A stretch of 64,000 nt of DNA, taken from positions 1 through 64,000 of the forward strand of contig JADHOV010000007.1 of NCBI GenBank assembly GCA_016778765.1, given 5' to 3'. Source of the DNA: Paracoccaceae bacterium (GTDB taxonomy: Bacteria > Pseudomonadota > Alphaproteobacteria > Rhodobacterales > Rhodobacteraceae). The notes below the pieces were generated by a model that worked only from the letters and a program-made list of their open reading frames with translations, made no database searches and was not told the origin of the DNA. A program made the translations under genes and the position numbers. This document shows, in pieces, positions 36,254 to 48,382 of this stretch (position 1 is its first letter; each line of letters starts with the position of its first letter).

Positions 36254-36907
36254 ATGCCTGAGGTAATTTTTCCCGGTCCTGAAGGTCGTCTTGAAGGCCG
36301 TTATCATCCGCAAAAAGATCGCGATGCGCCGATCGCAATCGTTTTGCATCCGCACCCGCAATTCGGCGGCACGATGAACAATAAGGTCGTCTATAATTTG
36401 CATTACGCATTTTACAATATGGGCTTTACCGTTTTTCGCTTTAATTTTCGGGGCGTCGGGCGCAGCCAAGGCGAGTATGATCAAGGCGTTGGTGAATTAA
36501 GTGATGCGGCGGCGGCGCTCGATTACCTTCAATCGATGAATAACAATTCAAAGCATTGTTGGGTTGCAGGGTTTAGCTTTGGCGCATGGATCGGCATGCA
36601 ATTGTTGATGCGCCGCCCCGAAATTACCGGTTTCATTTCCGCCTCTCCCCCCGCCAATATGTATGATTTCTCGTTTTTGGCACCCTGCCCATCTTCTGGT
36701 TTGATCATCAATGGCACCGAAGATCGGATTGCTCCGCCCGCCGACACGGTTGGGCTGGTTGAAAAACTGCATGAGCAAAAAGGCATTACCATCACGCATA
36801 CCGAACTTGAGGGATCAGGGCATTTCTTTGAAGATCGGCACATGGACGATATGATCGGCCACGTCTCGTCTTATGTGAAGCGCCGACTCACAGAAACCAG
36901 CCGTTAG
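36254..36907 (+). CDS. Alpha/beta hydrolase (dienelactone-hydrolase-like)
   Basis: 217 residues. The nucleophile elbow is AGFSFGAW near residue 104, the acid lies in INGTEDRIAPP near 155, and the catalytic His in EGSGHFFEDR near 193. An HPHPQFGGTMNNKVV block near 35 places it in the small-hydrolase group often annotated as alpha/beta hydrolase of 210-220 residues in Alphaproteobacteria. Substrate unknown. It is divergent from iscR and shares its iron-controlled upstream region. AAGGAGAGAG precedes the ATG. Confidence 0.88.
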   Translation: MPEVIFPGPEGRLEGRYHPQKDRDAPIAIVLHPHPQFGGTMNNKVVYNLHYAFYNMGFTVFRFNFRGVGRSQGEYDQGVGELSDAAAALDYLQSMNNNSKHCWVAGFSFGAWIGMQLLMRRPEITGFISASPPANMYDFSFLAPCPSSGLIINGTEDRIAPPADTVGLVEKLHEQKGITITHTELEGSGHFFEDRHMDDMIGHVSSYVKRRLTETSR

Positions 36908-36967
36908 AACGTTGCCCCAAAACGGCCCCGTGCATCTCAGCATGCTCAGAGCACTCAGGATTTCGGG

Positions 36968-39900
36968 CTATGCTTGCGCTTGGGACTCGGCTTTCGCCGC
37001 TAGGTCTTTTGCAATGCTAAAAGAGCCCTTGATCTTATCGCTGGTTTTGCTCCAATCGCGCCGCACGACCAATTTGTTATCTTTAATCTTTGCCAAACCG
37101 CGTTGATCTTGAATAAACGCAACAAGGCCTTCAGGGGCGGCAAATTTATTATTATGAAATTGCAGAACCGCGCCTTTGGGGCCCACATCCAGCTTGGCTA
37201 TACCCGCGCGTTTGCACATTGCCTTTATCCGCACAACCAATAGCAGCGTATTAACCTCGCGGGGCAAGGCGCCGAACCGATCGATGAGTTCAGCGGCAAA
37301 ACCTTCCAACTCCACTTTCGTGCTAAGCCCAGAAAGCCGGCGATACAGCCCGAGTCGCACATCAAGATCCGGCACAAAACTCTCTGGTATAAGCACCGAA
37401 ACGCCCAAATTGATTTGCGGGGCCCATTGATCATCAGCGTCTGACAAGCCCTCTAATTGCCCCGATTTGATCTTTGAAATCGCCTCTTCCAACATATTTT
37501 GATAGAGCTCATAGCCCACATCGCGCATTTGCCCGGATTGCTCTTCCCCCAATAGATTGCCCGCGCCGCGGATATCCAAATCCTGCGAGGCCAAGGTAAA
37601 CCCTGCCCCTAAAGAATCTAATGAGCCCAACACCCGCAGGCGTTTGCTGGCCGTGTTGGTTAGTTTAACCCGGGGCTTGGTGGTCAAAAACGCATAAGCG
37701 CGGGTTTTAGAACGCCCAACCCGACCGCGAATTTGATAAAGCTGGGCCAGACCAAACATATCGGCGCGATGCACCACCATGGTATTCGCGCTTGGAATAT
37801 CCAAGCCCGATTCAACGATCGTTGTGGCTAGCAAAATATCATATTGGCGATCATAAAAGGCATTCATGCGCCGATCCAGTTCACCTGCCGCCATTTGGCC
37901 ATGCGCAACCACATAGGTAAGCTCGGGCAACTGTTCTTGCAAAAAGGCTTCGATTTCAGGCAAATCGCTGACCCTGGGCACCACGTAAAAGGACTGACCG
38001 CCGCGATAATGTTCCCGCAACAATCCTTCGCGGATGGTTACCGCATCAAATTCGCTGACATAGGTGCGAATGGCCAAGCGATCCAAGGGCGGCGTGCCGA
38101 TGATCGACAGATCGCGCACCCCAGAAAGAGACAATTGCAACGTGCGCGGGATCGGCGTGGCGGTCAGAGTCAGGACATGAATATCAGAGCGCATCTGCTT
38201 CAGCCGTTCTTTATGCTGCACCCCGAAATGTTGTTCTTCGTCAATAATCAGAAGCCCTAAATTCTGAAATTTGATCGATTTGGCCAGCAAGGCATGCGTG
38301 CCCACAACAATATCAACGGTTCCCTCACTAATGCCATCGCGCGTGGCTTGCGCCTCTTTGCTCGAAACAAATCGCGATAATTGGCGCACTTGCAATGGAA
38401 AGCCGCGAAACCGCTCGGCAAAGCTTTGAGCGTGTTGACGCGCGAGCAAGGTGGTGGGCGCGATTACGGCGACTTGCGTGCCAGACATCGCGGCAACAAA
38501 AGCTGCGCGCAGGGCCACCTCGGTTTTACCAAACCCCACATCGCCGCAAATCAACCGATCCATTGGCGCGCCCGATGTTAAATCATCGACGACATCTCTA
38601 ATTGCCATCAACTGGTCGTCGGTTTCCTGATAGGGAAAGCGCGCACAAAACGCATCCCAACTGCCGGGCGGCGGCTCTAAAATCGGCGCTTTTCGCAAAG
38701 CCCGTTCGGCAGCAACACGGATCAATCGATCCGCCATATCGCGAATACGTTGCTTGAGTTTGGCCTTCTTGGCCTGCCAGGCACCCCCACCCAATTTATC
38801 CAAAAGGCCTTCGTCATGGCCATATTTACTCAGCAATTCTATATTTTCAACGGGCAGATAGAGACGCGCGCTTTCCGCATATTCCAAAACCAAACATTCA
38901 TGCGCCGCCCCCGCTGCCGTCACCAAGTCAAGCCCGTGATAGCGGCCGATACCATGATCGACATGCACCACCAAATCACCTGCAGATAAGCTTTGCGTCT
39001 CGGTCAAGAAATTTTCGGCTTTGCGGCGCTTTTTGGCGCTTCGCACCAAACGATCCCCCAAAATATCTTGTTCAGAAATCACCGTGAAATCGGGGGTTTC
39101 AAAACCATGTTCAAGCCCCCAAACCGTGACATAAAGCCCCGCATCGCCGATTTGCGCCCGCGTGTTTATTTTAACAGGATCGCCAAAACCCTCATCGCTG
39201 ACCAATCCACTTAGGCGTTCACAAGAGCCGTCGGAATAGCTTGCCAAAACCACGGGACCACTCGCTAATTTTTTCTGAATATGGTGACATAATACACTGA
39301 AAAGGCTTACCGTTTCCTGTTGGCGCTCTGGCGCAAAATTACGCCCCATACGCCCTTGTGCGTCAATCTCACCCGGCCCGCTGACCTGCGCCAAAGGATG
39401 CAGTTTTAAAATTTTATGCCCGTTTAAACTGGCTGCCCACGCCGCGTCATCTAAATACAAAGCCGTTGGCGTGACCGGTTTGTAAACGGAATCCATGCGT
39501 TGCTTAGCTTGCATCGCCAATTTACGCGTTTCATATTGGTCCTCAATACCTTCCCAACGCGCCAGTCTTGCGGGCTCCAATTGGTTATCAAAGCTCACGC
39601 AAACCTCTGGGAGGTAATCGAACAGGCTTTCCAAACGCGCGTGAAAAAACGGCAACCAATGTTCAAACCCTTGAACCTTTTGGCCCGCGCTTATCGATTC
39701 ATAAAGCGGATCATCACTGCGGGCCGCACCGAATTCGCTGCGGTAATTTTGACGAAACCGAGTGATTGCCGCCTCATCCAAAATCACTTCCGATACGGGC
39801 GATAATTCAATCTCAGATAATGTTTCAGTTGTGCGCTGACTGACCGGATCAAACCGACGCGCCCCATCCAATATATCCCCGAACAAATCCAAACGAATTG

Positions 39901-40411
39901 GACCCAAATCACCCGGGGGATAAATATCGATAATCCCCCCGCGAATGGCGTAATCTCCGGGTTCCAACACCGTCGGCGCCTTGGAAAACCCCATTCGACC
40001 TAAAAAAGAACGCAGCGCCTCTTCATCGATGGGCCGGCCAACCTCGGCCCGAAATGCCGCATCGCGCAACACCTGGCGCGCAGGCACGCGCTGCATCGCG
40101 GCATTCAGCGTGGTAAGCAAGATGAATTGTTTGGGCATGCCATGTACAAGCCCGGCCAATGTGGCCATCCGCTGGGCTGAAATATCCGCATTCGGGGATA
40201 CACGATCATAGGGCAAACAATCCCAAGCGGGAAACCGTATCACGGGCATGTCTGGTGCAAAAAACCGGACCGCTTCGGCAAAGGCTACCAACCGCTTATC
40301 ATCCCGCGCAATATGCATCAGAGGGCGCTCATCTCGCTGCATTTGGCGCAATATAATATCTGCGTCAAACCCCTCTGGCACGCCCCCAATTGTTACGGTG
40401 TTGGCCATCAT
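36968..40411 (-). CDS. mfd: Transcription-repair coupling factor
   Basis: 1147 residues, full length. Mfd removes RNA polymerase stalled at DNA damage and recruits UvrA. The UvrB-like N-terminus (PVIRFPAWDCLPYDRVSPN near 75), the RNA-polymerase-interacting domain (DLVVHVDHGIGRYHGLDL near 485), Walker A GDVGFGKTE near 625, the DEEQHFGV motif near 725, helicase motifs QIRGRVGRS near 900 and the C-terminal TRCF domain are all present. It is convergent with the hydrolase gene. Confidence 0.97.
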   Translation of the reverse strand: MMANTVTIGGVPEGFDADIILRQMQRDERPLMHIARDDKRLVAFAEAVRFFAPDMPVIRFPAWDCLPYDRVSPNADISAQRMATLAGLVHGMPKQFILLTTLNAAMQRVPARQVLRDAAFRAEVGRPIDEEALRSFLGRMGFSKAPTVLEPGDYAIRGGIIDIYPPGDLGPIRLDLFGDILDGARRFDPVSQRTTETLSEIELSPVSEVILDEAAITRFRQNYRSEFGAARSDDPLYESISAGQKVQGFEHWLPFFHARLESLFDYLPEVCVSFDNQLEPARLARWEGIEDQYETRKLAMQAKQRMDSVYKPVTPTALYLDDAAWAASLNGHKILKLHPLAQVSGPGEIDAQGRMGRNFAPERQQETVSLFSVLCHHIQKKLASGPVVLASYSDGSCERLSGLVSDEGFGDPVKINTRAQIGDAGLYVTVWGLEHGFETPDFTVISEQDILGDRLVRSAKKRRKAENFLTETQSLSAGDLVVHVDHGIGRYHGLDLVTAAGAAHECLVLEYAESARLYLPVENIELLSKYGHDEGLLDKLGGGAWQAKKAKLKQRIRDMADRLIRVAAERALRKAPILEPPPGSWDAFCARFPYQETDDQLMAIRDVVDDLTSGAPMDRLICGDVGFGKTEVALRAAFVAAMSGTQVAVIAPTTLLARQHAQSFAERFRGFPLQVRQLSRFVSSKEAQATRDGISEGTVDIVVGTHALLAKSIKFQNLGLLIIDEEQHFGVQHKERLKQMRSDIHVLTLTATPIPRTLQLSLSGVRDLSIIGTPPLDRLAIRTYVSEFDAVTIREGLLREHYRGGQSFYVVPRVSDLPEIEAFLQEQLPELTYVVAHGQMAAGELDRRMNAFYDRQYDILLATTIVESGLDIPSANTMVVHRADMFGLAQLYQIRGRVGRSKTRAYAFLTTKPRVKLTNTASKRLRVLGSLDSLGAGFTLASQDLDIRGAGNLLGEEQSGQMRDVGYELYQNMLEEAISKIKSGQLEGLSDADDQWAPQINLGVSVLIPESFVPDLDVRLGLYRRLSGLSTKVELEGFAAELIDRFGALPREVNTLLLVVRIKAMCKRAGIAKLDVGPKGAVLQFHNNKFAAPEGLVAFIQDQRGLAKIKDNKLVVRRDWSKTSDKIKGSFSIAKDLAAKAESQAQA

Positions 40412-40451
40412 TCAAACCTTGCTGCACAAAAACTAAACCGCCCGTCTTTTT

Positions 40452-40964
40452 TCATAAGACCAGCTTGTTTATATTGAAAATCATCCCCCAGAACGCCGTC
40501 AGGAAAAGCGTGAGCACGCCGATACAAAACGTCCAAAACCGGATCCATCGGAGTTTTGTATAGACCTGCGCGAAATCGGGCCGGGCACCGGTAATACTGC
40601 GGGCAAAACGCACGCGCAAGAGCAATACAGGCCAAAGCGGCACCACTAATAGAAAGACAGCCTGCAGCAGCTCATTGCTATATCCAAAGGCTGCCACCGC
40701 CCAAAATCCCACCGCGAATCCAGCCCCCAATGCCAAGCCCAAGCGAATAGTTGCAATGGCGGGGGGGGCCACACGCTGCGCCTGCGCAAACAGCCGAGTT
40801 AAAGCTTCCTCTTGCGCATCTGCATCAGCCTTGGCCGCGCGCTGTAAATCGGAAAAGGGAATGCCCAGGATATATTGGCTGGTCACCGCCCAAACAAGCA
40901 CAAGGATAACCCAGAACCAAACGCTGGTAAAAGCTGTAAAATCAAGGTTATCAATGAGTAGCAC
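40452..40964 (-). CDS. Small membrane protein, uncharacterised
   Basis: About 170 residues with four hydrophobic segments: near the N-terminus (FTSVWFWVILVLVWAVTSQYI), two in the middle around residues 75-120 and one at the C-terminus. A polar Asp/Glu/Ala loop lies at 40-65. I prefer the GTG at 40964, preceded by AGAGAAAA, because the longer frame (from 41024) has no site. Similar roseobacter proteins are sometimes labelled 'component of SufBCD complex'; nothing in the sequence or location, next to mfd, supports that label. Confidence 0.6.
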   Translation of the reverse strand: MLLIDNLDFTAFTSVWFWVILVLVWAVTSQYILGIPFSDLQRAAKADADAQEEALTRLFAQAQRVAPPAIATIRLGLALGAGFAVGFWAVAAFGYSNELLQAVFLLVVPLWPVLLLRVRFARSITGARPDFAQVYTKLRWIRFWTFCIGVLTLFLTAFWGMIFNINKLVL

Positions 40965-40993
40965 GATAATTTTCTCTGGGTTTCCGCGAATAA

Positions 40994-42091
<1,098 letters not shown>

Positions 42092-42172
42092 GTGAAATCT
42101 AGGATGACAAACAGCGTAAGACAGGCTAGAGACTGAGACAATCAAGTACCCTTATGAATCGAGCAAAATAAC

Positions 42173-42772
42173 ATGAACAAGCTGACCTCAAAACTACGTC
42201 TCTTTGCAAGCCTCTTTGCCACAATGCTTGTGTTAAACGGCTGCGCGGCGGCGCTTGTTGATACCGAGGCTTTAAAGGAAGAAGCCGCTTTTTTAAAAGA
42301 AGATTCCACCAAAATTGATGCCAGAGTGGACGCCACGCTCGAGCAGCTTTATCAAACCCATCCCCATACGCAGGACTTAGGCCAACGCGCCGCGGGTATT
42401 TTGATCATGCCGCTGATAACCGAAGCTAGTTTTGGAATTGGCGGCTCTTACGGGCGCGGGGCACTGCGCGCGGAAGGAGAGACGGTCGAATATTATTCTA
42501 TGGCCTCCGCCGGCTATGGCTGGCAGCTGGGCGCGCAACAATATGCGCATGCGTTATTTTTCATGAGCTCGAAAGCGTTAAACGATTTTCGTAATTCCGA
42601 CGGTTGGACTGTAGGCGGCGATATTGACTATGCGTTTCAGGGCGAAGGTGAGTCGATCCGGCTCGACACCACCACGCTGAATGCCCCCGTGATCGCGGTG
42701 GTTTTTGGCCAAGCCGGTCTGAAATTCGGAGTCAGCCTAGAAGGGGCAAAATACACGCGCATTCTGCCCTAA
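42173..42772 (+). CDS. SYLF/Ysc84-domain lipoprotein
   Basis: 199 residues. A lipobox VLNGC puts the lipidated cysteine at residue 24. After a helical linker (DTEALKEEAAFLKED) comes a SYLF-like beta-rich domain: AAGILIMPLITEASFGIGG, YYSMASAGYGWQLGAQQYA and GFxVGG-type GWTVGGDIDYAF, with a closing FGQAGLKFGVSLEGAK. SYLF domains bind lipids; the protein is probably held at a membrane facing the periplasm. It lies between hemB and gyrA. Confidence 0.82.
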   Translation: MNKLTSKLRLFASLFATMLVLNGCAAALVDTEALKEEAAFLKEDSTKIDARVDATLEQLYQTHPHTQDLGQRAAGILIMPLITEASFGIGGSYGRGALRAEGETVEYYSMASAGYGWQLGAQQYAHALFFMSSKALNDFRNSDGWTVGGDIDYAFQGEGESIRLDTTTLNAPVIAVVFGQAGLKFGVSLEGAKYTRILP

Positions 42773-42892
42773 ATCTTCCAGAAATTTCCTTCTTTGACCG
42801 AATGAAACAGCCTCTGCCATTGCGCTGTATATGGTTGTTCTGCTAAGGATAACTCACAAGATTTAGATTAGGCATCGAAAAGAGCAGTTTAT

Positions 42893-45637
42893 TTGACCGA
42901 CACGCCAGAAACCCCCGAAGCCACCGAAGAAACGCCCCCGCAACGCGCTGTCTATGACGGGCCCAGCGTTTCGATCGCGGAGGAAATGAAAACCGCCTAC
43001 CTTGACTATGCGATGAGCGTGATCGTCAGCCGCGCGATCCCGGATCTGCGCGATGGATTAAAGCCGGTGCATCGCCGGATTTTATACGCCATGCATGAAA
43101 CCGGCAATACGCATGATAAATCCTATCGCAAATCAGCCCGCCCCGTGGGGGACGTCATGGGTAAATATCACCCGCATGGCGACAGCGCGATTTACGATGC
43201 TTTGGTGCGCATGGCGCAAGATTTCTCAATGTCGCTGCCGCTGCTGGATGGTCAGGGCAATTTTGGCTCTATGGACGGGGATAATGCCGCCGCAATGCGC
43301 TATACCGAAGTGCGCATGGACAAGCCCGCATCATTCTTATTGGCCGATATCGATAAGGATACTGTCAATTTTCAAGATAATTACGATGGCAAAGACCGCG
43401 AGCCAACCGTGCTTCCAGCCCGATTTCCGAATATGCTGGTCAATGGCGCGGGGGGCATTGCCGTTGGCATGGCCACCAATATCCCGCCGCATAACTTGGG
43501 CGAAGTGGTCGATGCCACATTGGCTTTGATCGAGAATCCCGACCTCACAAGCGAAGAATTAATGGGCTATGTACCCGGGCCCGATTTTCCGACCGGCGGC
43601 ATCATGCTTGGCCGTTCGGGCGCGCGTAAAGCGTATTTAGAGGGGCGCGGCAGCGTTATCATCCGTTCAAAAACCCACGTCGAAGAAATTCGAAAAGACC
43701 GATTTGCCATCATCATCGATGAAATCCCTTATCAAGTGAACAAAGCCGCGATGATTGAAAAAATCGCTGAACAGGTGCGCGAAAAGAAACTCGAAGGCAT
43801 CTCGCATGTGCAAGACGAAAGCGACCGGGTCGGGGTTCGGGTTGTGATCGAATTGAAACGCGATGCAACCGCGGAGGTTGTTTTGAACCAACTATTCCGC
43901 TTCACCCCGATGCAAACCTATTTTGGCTGCAATATGTTGGCCTTAAACGGGGGGCGGCCAGAGCAGTTAACGTTGCGTTCGTTCTTAACCAATTTCATCG
44001 CCTTTCGCGAAGATGTTGTGGCGCGCAGAACCGCGTTTGAGCTGCGCAAAGCGCGCGAACGCAGCCATATCCTATGCGGGCTGGCCGCGACCGTTTCAAA
44101 CGTTGATGAAGTTGTAGCGACCATTCGCAGCTCGGTTGACGCCGCGGATGCGCGCGCCAAATTGATGAAGCGGGCATGGCCGGCAGAAGAGATTCTTGAA
44201 TATATTAAATTGATCGATGATCCGACCCATCCTGTGAATGCGGATGGCACCTATCATTTATCAGAAGTGCAAGCCCGCGCGATCCTTGAATTGCGCCTTC
44301 AACGCCTGACCCAAATTGGGGTAAAAGAAGTAACGGATGAATTGCAGGAATTGGCGGGAAAAATCCGCGAATATCTTGAAATTCTGGGCTCGCGTGACCG
44401 TATTATGGCGATCATCACGGATGAGCTGAACAGCGTGAAAGAGCAATTTGCGGTTCCGCGCCGCACGGAGATTATCGAATGGTCCGGGGATCTGGATGAC
44501 GAGGATCTGATTGAGCGCGAAGATATGGTGGTGACGATTACCTCTGGGGGCTATATCAAACGCACCCCATTGGTGGATTTTCGCGCCCAGCGCCGCGGCG
44601 GCAAAGGCCTATCGGGCATGCAAACCAAAGATGAAGATTTGGTCACCTCGCTCTTCGTGGCAAATACCCATACCCAATTGTTGTTTTTTACGACCGATGG
44701 CATGGCCTATAAGCTCAAAACATGGCGTCTGCCCCAAGGCGGGCGTACCTCAAAGGGCAAGGCTGTAGTGAATATTCTGCCCATTCCAACCGGCGTTTCG
44801 ATCGCCGCAATCATGCCGGTTGATATTCCCGAAGAGGATTGGGAAAACGTGCAAATCATTTTCGCCACCTCGGCCGGCGATGTGCGCCGCAATGCACTGT
44901 CTGATTTCACCAATGTCCGCGCCAATGGCAAGATTGCCATGGATCTGCCAGATAATGTCGCGCTGGTAAACGCGCGCATCGCAACCCAAGATGATGATGT
45001 GATGTTGGTCACGAAATCAGGCCGGGCGATCCGCTTTTCCACCAACGCGGTGCGGGTTTTCAAAGGGAGGAAATCCACCGGTGTGCGCGGCGTGCGCCTC
45101 ACTGGCGATGACTGCGTTGTCTCGATGTCGATCCTACGCCATTTTGAAGCCAGCTCAGATGAGCGCGCCGCCTATCTGAAGATGCGCCGCGCCGTCGCCG
45201 GAATGGTTGATGACGAGGGGGCCGGCACTGAAGATGAAGAGGTGAGCGCCAACGCAACCATCAGCCCTGAACGCTATGCCGAAATGTCAGCCGCCGAGAA
45301 CCTGATCTTAACGATTAGCAGCCGCGGCTCGGGAAAACTGTCCTCTAGCCATGATTATCCCGTCCGTGGCCGAGGCGGGATGGGCGTTGCTGCGATGGAT
45401 AAAGCGATGCGGGGCGGTGATTTAGTTGCCAGCTTCCCAGTCGATTTGGAAGATCAGATCATGCTGGCAACGTCAAAAGGCCAATCCATCCGGGTGCCCA
45501 TTGAAGGTATTTCTTTCCGCTCGCGCAGCGCCGGCGGCGTGAAAGTTTTCAACACAGGCAGCAACGAAGAAGTAGTTTCCGTCGCCCGAATTGTCGAGCA
45601 ATCAGAGGAAGAAGAAGCCCCGCAAAGCGAGGCTTAA
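42893..45637 (+). CDS. gyrA: DNA gyrase subunit A
   Basis: 914 residues. It cuts and rejoins DNA for negative supercoiling with GyrB. The catalytic tyrosine is Tyr137 in AAMRYTEVR. The quinolone-resistance region reads [10 protein letters not shown] with Ser98 and Asp102, the susceptible form. The C-terminal pinwheel repeats contain [10 protein letters not shown] (GyrA box-like) and an acidic insert near residues 740-800 ([10 protein letters not shown]). The start is TTG 42893: no in-frame ATG precedes the conserved [12 protein letters not shown], and AAGAG lies 9 bases upstream. It ends with an acidic tail. Confidence 0.96.
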   Translation: MTDTPETPEATEETPPQRAVYDGPSVSIAEEMKTAYLDYAMSVIVSRAIPDLRDGLKPVHRRILYAMHETGNTHDKSYRKSARPVGDVMGKYHPHGDSAIYDALVRMAQDFSMSLPLLDGQGNFGSMDGDNAAAMRYTEVRMDKPASFLLADIDKDTVNFQDNYDGKDREPTVLPARFPNMLVNGAGGIAVGMATNIPPHNLGEVVDATLALIENPDLTSEELMGYVPGPDFPTGGIMLGRSGARKAYLEGRGSVIIRSKTHVEEIRKDRFAIIIDEIPYQVNKAAMIEKIAEQVREKKLEGISHVQDESDRVGVRVVIELKRDATAEVVLNQLFRFTPMQTYFGCNMLALNGGRPEQLTLRSFLTNFIAFREDVVARRTAFELRKARERSHILCGLAATVSNVDEVVATIRSSVDAADARAKLMKRAWPAEEILEYIKLIDDPTHPVNADGTYHLSEVQARAILELRLQRLTQIGVKEVTDELQELAGKIREYLEILGSRDRIMAIITDELNSVKEQFAVPRRTEIIEWSGDLDDEDLIEREDMVVTITSGGYIKRTPLVDFRAQRRGGKGLSGMQTKDEDLVTSLFVANTHTQLLFFTTDGMAYKLKTWRLPQGGRTSKGKAVVNILPIPTGVSIAAIMPVDIPEEDWENVQIIFATSAGDVRRNALSDFTNVRANGKIAMDLPDNVALVNARIATQDDDVMLVTKSGRAIRFSTNAVRVFKGRKSTGVRGVRLTGDDCVVSMSILRHFEASSDERAAYLKMRRAVAGMVDDEGAGTEDEEVSANATISPERYAEMSAAENLILTISSRGSGKLSSSHDYPVRGRGGMGVAAMDKAMRGGDLVASFPVDLEDQIMLATSKGQSIRVPIEGISFRSRSAGGVKVFNTGSNEEVVSVARIVEQSEEEEAPQSEA

Positions 45638-45684
45638 ATTCTAAATCCGCAAAGCGGCCCTGCTTAAACACGATTTGCACCTTG

Positions 45685-47169
45685 CTATGCCAAATCATAG
45701 AGGTCTGAAAACTTTGCCTCAATATAGCGCAGGAATGCAGCTTCAGATGGTGCCTCGCCGCAAGCGGCAGTCATCAATTCATGTGCTGGCAAAAGATTAC
45801 CGTATTGTTGCACATTCTGTTTCAGCCATGCACAGGCAGGTCCTAAATTGCCTGCAGCTAAATCTGTATCTAAATTTGGACAGGCCGATTGCAGGCTTTC
45901 ATACAGGCACCCCGCATAGACATTGCCCAAAGAATAAGTTGGGAAATAACCAAATAACCCAATTGACCAATGCACGTCCTGCAGCATCCCATTCGACGGG
46001 CGATCAACCGCATATCCAAAATCTGACAAAAACCGGTCATTCCAAGCCGCTTCAAGGTCCGACACTGCAAGCTGTCCAGACAACAAATCACGCTCGAGAT
46101 CAAACCGCATCATCACGTGCAAATTATATTGCAATTCATCGGCTTCGGTTCGGATATACCCACGGCTGACACAATTCACCGCTTGATAAAACTGCCGCTC
46201 AGAGGCCACGCCAAAAGAGCCAAACGCGTCGCGCATCCGGCCATAAAGAAAGCTGGTGAAGGCTTCAGAGCGGCCCAGTTGATTTTCACAAATGCGGCTT
46301 TGACTTTCATGAACCCCCATCGAGCAGCCATGCCCAATCGGCGTAAAGCCATAAGATTGATCTATATTCTGCTCATAATTACCGTGACCCACCTCATGAA
46401 TGGTCGAATAAAAACACCCTAACGGATCACTGGAGTCGGTGCGTGTGGTAATCCGTACATCCGCGCCAGTTCCAGAACAAAACGGATGCACCGCCCTATC
46501 GATTCGTCCACACGCCATGTTATAGCCAAAGCATTGTGCCAGCTCCTGGCTCAGTTTCAACTGTAACTGCGGATCAAATTGTCCCTCCAATTCAGGCGCA
46601 GGCGGGCGCTCAAGCACCGCGGAGCGCAGCGCGACCAATGGGCTGCGCAAAGCCTCAAACATTATTGAAATTTCAGCCGTGCTGCCATCAGGTTCATAAT
46701 CCTTAAGCAACGCGTCATATAAGCTGAGCCCTGTGCCATCGGCCAAAGCGGCGGCCTCTTGCTGGCGCAGTGCAACCACTTCGGCCAATATCGGCGTGAA
46801 ATCTTCAACCGCCTCATCCGCGCGCGCTTGGGCCCATATATGTTGCGATTTTGAGGTTAATCCGGCCAAAGCCACCGATATCTCTGCCGGAACTTTGCAA
46901 TTACGTTGATAGGATTTCCCAATCAACTGCACTTGCCGCTGTTCTGAGGCGGCTAGTTTTGTTTGGCGCGCTGCGGCCAGCAACTCACCCAATTTGGAGC
47001 TGCTGCGCCGGGCATGCAAGGTCTTTTCGAGCGCGGCTGATTCCTGTGAGCGGTCTGAAATAGCGCCTGACGGCATCATCGTTTCTTGATCCCAGTCAAG
47101 ACGCGCCGCAATTTTTGACAAGGCCTCTGTTTGATGCTGATATTCCATCAAAATTTGATAGGCGCTCAT
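45685..47169 (-). CDS. M32 family carboxypeptidase
   Basis: 494 residues of the thermostable carboxypeptidase Taq family. The zinc motif is HEVGH in TIHEVGHGNYEQN near residue 258. Family blocks DWDQETMMPSGAISDR near the start and RTEADELQYNLHVMMRFDLE near 345 are present. It removes C-terminal residues from peptides in the cytoplasm with broad specificity. It follows the heme A synthase gene by 3 bases on the same strand. Confidence 0.94.
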   Translation of the reverse strand: MSAYQILMEYQHQTEALSKIAARLDWDQETMMPSGAISDRSQESAALEKTLHARRSSSKLGELLAAARQTKLAASEQRQVQLIGKSYQRNCKVPAEISVALAGLTSKSQHIWAQARADEAVEDFTPILAEVVALRQQEAAALADGTGLSLYDALLKDYEPDGSTAEISIMFEALRSPLVALRSAVLERPPAPELEGQFDPQLQLKLSQELAQCFGYNMACGRIDRAVHPFCSGTGADVRITTRTDSSDPLGCFYSTIHEVGHGNYEQNIDQSYGFTPIGHGCSMGVHESQSRICENQLGRSEAFTSFLYGRMRDAFGSFGVASERQFYQAVNCVSRGYIRTEADELQYNLHVMMRFDLERDLLSGQLAVSDLEAAWNDRFLSDFGYAVDRPSNGMLQDVHWSIGLFGYFPTYSLGNVYAGCLYESLQSACPNLDTDLAAGNLGPACAWLKQNVQQYGNLLPAHELMTAACGEAPSEAAFLRYIEAKFSDLYDLA

Positions 47170-47172
47170 GAT

Positions 47173-48321
47173 CTAGGCTCCTTTTATGAATTGCTCAGGC
47201 GGATATCCAGCCAAGAAACGGGCCCGAATAACCAAAACCCAAAGCGCAATACCTCCCAATTGGTGCAGAATCGCCAAGGACCAAGGCGCCGAATGCATCA
47301 CAGTGACAATGCCCAACACCATCTGAAGCACGAGCATACCCATCACCCAAGCAAAGCCAGAGCGCACCACGCTATTTCCCGATTTGCGCGACCGCCTCCA
47401 TACCACCACGCCAAAGATAAAGAGCAGATAACCCGACATCCGGTGAATAAATTGCACCAAACCATCATCTTCGAAAAAATTGCGCCACCAAGGCGTAAGG
47501 CTGAATGGATCAGGGGGGAAAAACCCGCCCGCCATGAAAGGCCAGTCGATATAATTGCGCCCCGCATCAATTCCCGCCACCAGCGCCCCGATCAAAATTT
47601 GCAAAAAGGTAAAATGCATCAACCCGGTGCTCATGGAAAATAGACGCTCTTTACGTCTGCGGCGCTGTTGCAAAAGCGCTCTCTCTGAAAGGCCGAGCGA
47701 GAGCGCAAACCAAGCGATGAAACCCAAGATAACAAAGGCCAACCCCAGATGCGTTGCCAAGCGATAGCTGGCCACATCCAAACGCTCGCCAGTTAGGCCG
47801 CTGGCCACCATCCACCACCCAATCGCCCCTTGCATGCCGCCCAAAACACCCAGCAACAATAAACGGCCAGTCCACCCAGTGGGGATTTTACGGGCGGCGA
47901 AAAACACCGCAAATCCAACCGCCCAAACCAAACCAATCACCCGGCCCAATTGCCGATGCCCCCATTCCCACCAGTAAATAAATTGAAATTCCGCCAGGCT
48001 CATGCCTTTGTTTTGAAGTTCATATTCGGGAATGGCTTTGTATTTGTCGAACTCGCTCTGCCATGCCTCGGCAGATAAGGGGGGCAACGCCCCGGAAACG
48101 GGTTTCCATTCGGTGATGCTTAAGCCGCTATCGGTCAGGCGCGTCAGTCCCCCGACCAGGATCATCGTCACCACCAAAGCAAATAAAAGATACAACCAGA
48201 TCCGGATCCAAGACCGGGTTCCGGCGCCACGACCTTGGTCAATCATACCCTGAACCGGCGCTGTATCAGTTGCTGCGCTCTGCGATCCAACCTCTTCAAA
48301 TATCGATCTTTTATCATTCAT
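47173..48321 (-). CDS. ctaA: Heme A synthase (COX15/CtaA)
   Basis: 382 residues with about eight membrane helices. It oxidises heme O to heme A for cytochrome aa3. The hallmark block GGLTRLTDSGLSITEWKPV near residue 60, the following PPLSAEAWQSEF and histidines in GHRQLGRVIGL, TLGLAF-type ATHLGLAFV and the C-terminal ILHQLGGIALW fit the COX15 form (type 2) common in Alphaproteobacteria. It has a cytoplasmic N-terminal tail of about 35 residues. Confidence 0.95.
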   Translation of the reverse strand: MNDKRSIFEEVGSQSAATDTAPVQGMIDQGRGAGTRSWIRIWLYLLFALVVTMILVGGLTRLTDSGLSITEWKPVSGALPPLSAEAWQSEFDKYKAIPEYELQNKGMSLAEFQFIYWWEWGHRQLGRVIGLVWAVGFAVFFAARKIPTGWTGRLLLLGVLGGMQGAIGWWMVASGLTGERLDVASYRLATHLGLAFVILGFIAWFALSLGLSERALLQQRRRRKERLFSMSTGLMHFTFLQILIGALVAGIDAGRNYIDWPFMAGGFFPPDPFSLTPWWRNFFEDDGLVQFIHRMSGYLLFIFGVVVWRRSRKSGNSVVRSGFAWVMGMLVLQMVLGIVTVMHSAPWSLAILHQLGGIALWVLVIRARFLAGYPPEQFIKGA

Positions 48322-48382
48322 CTGCGTAAAAAACCCTTATTATAACATGCTAAAATTTAGACTAAGAAAGAAGCTGTTCAAG

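Noticed and set aside
40452-40964. Assignment as a SufBCD complex component
   Set aside because: The label circulates in annotations, but the gene is beside mfd and shows no feature tied to Fe-S assembly.
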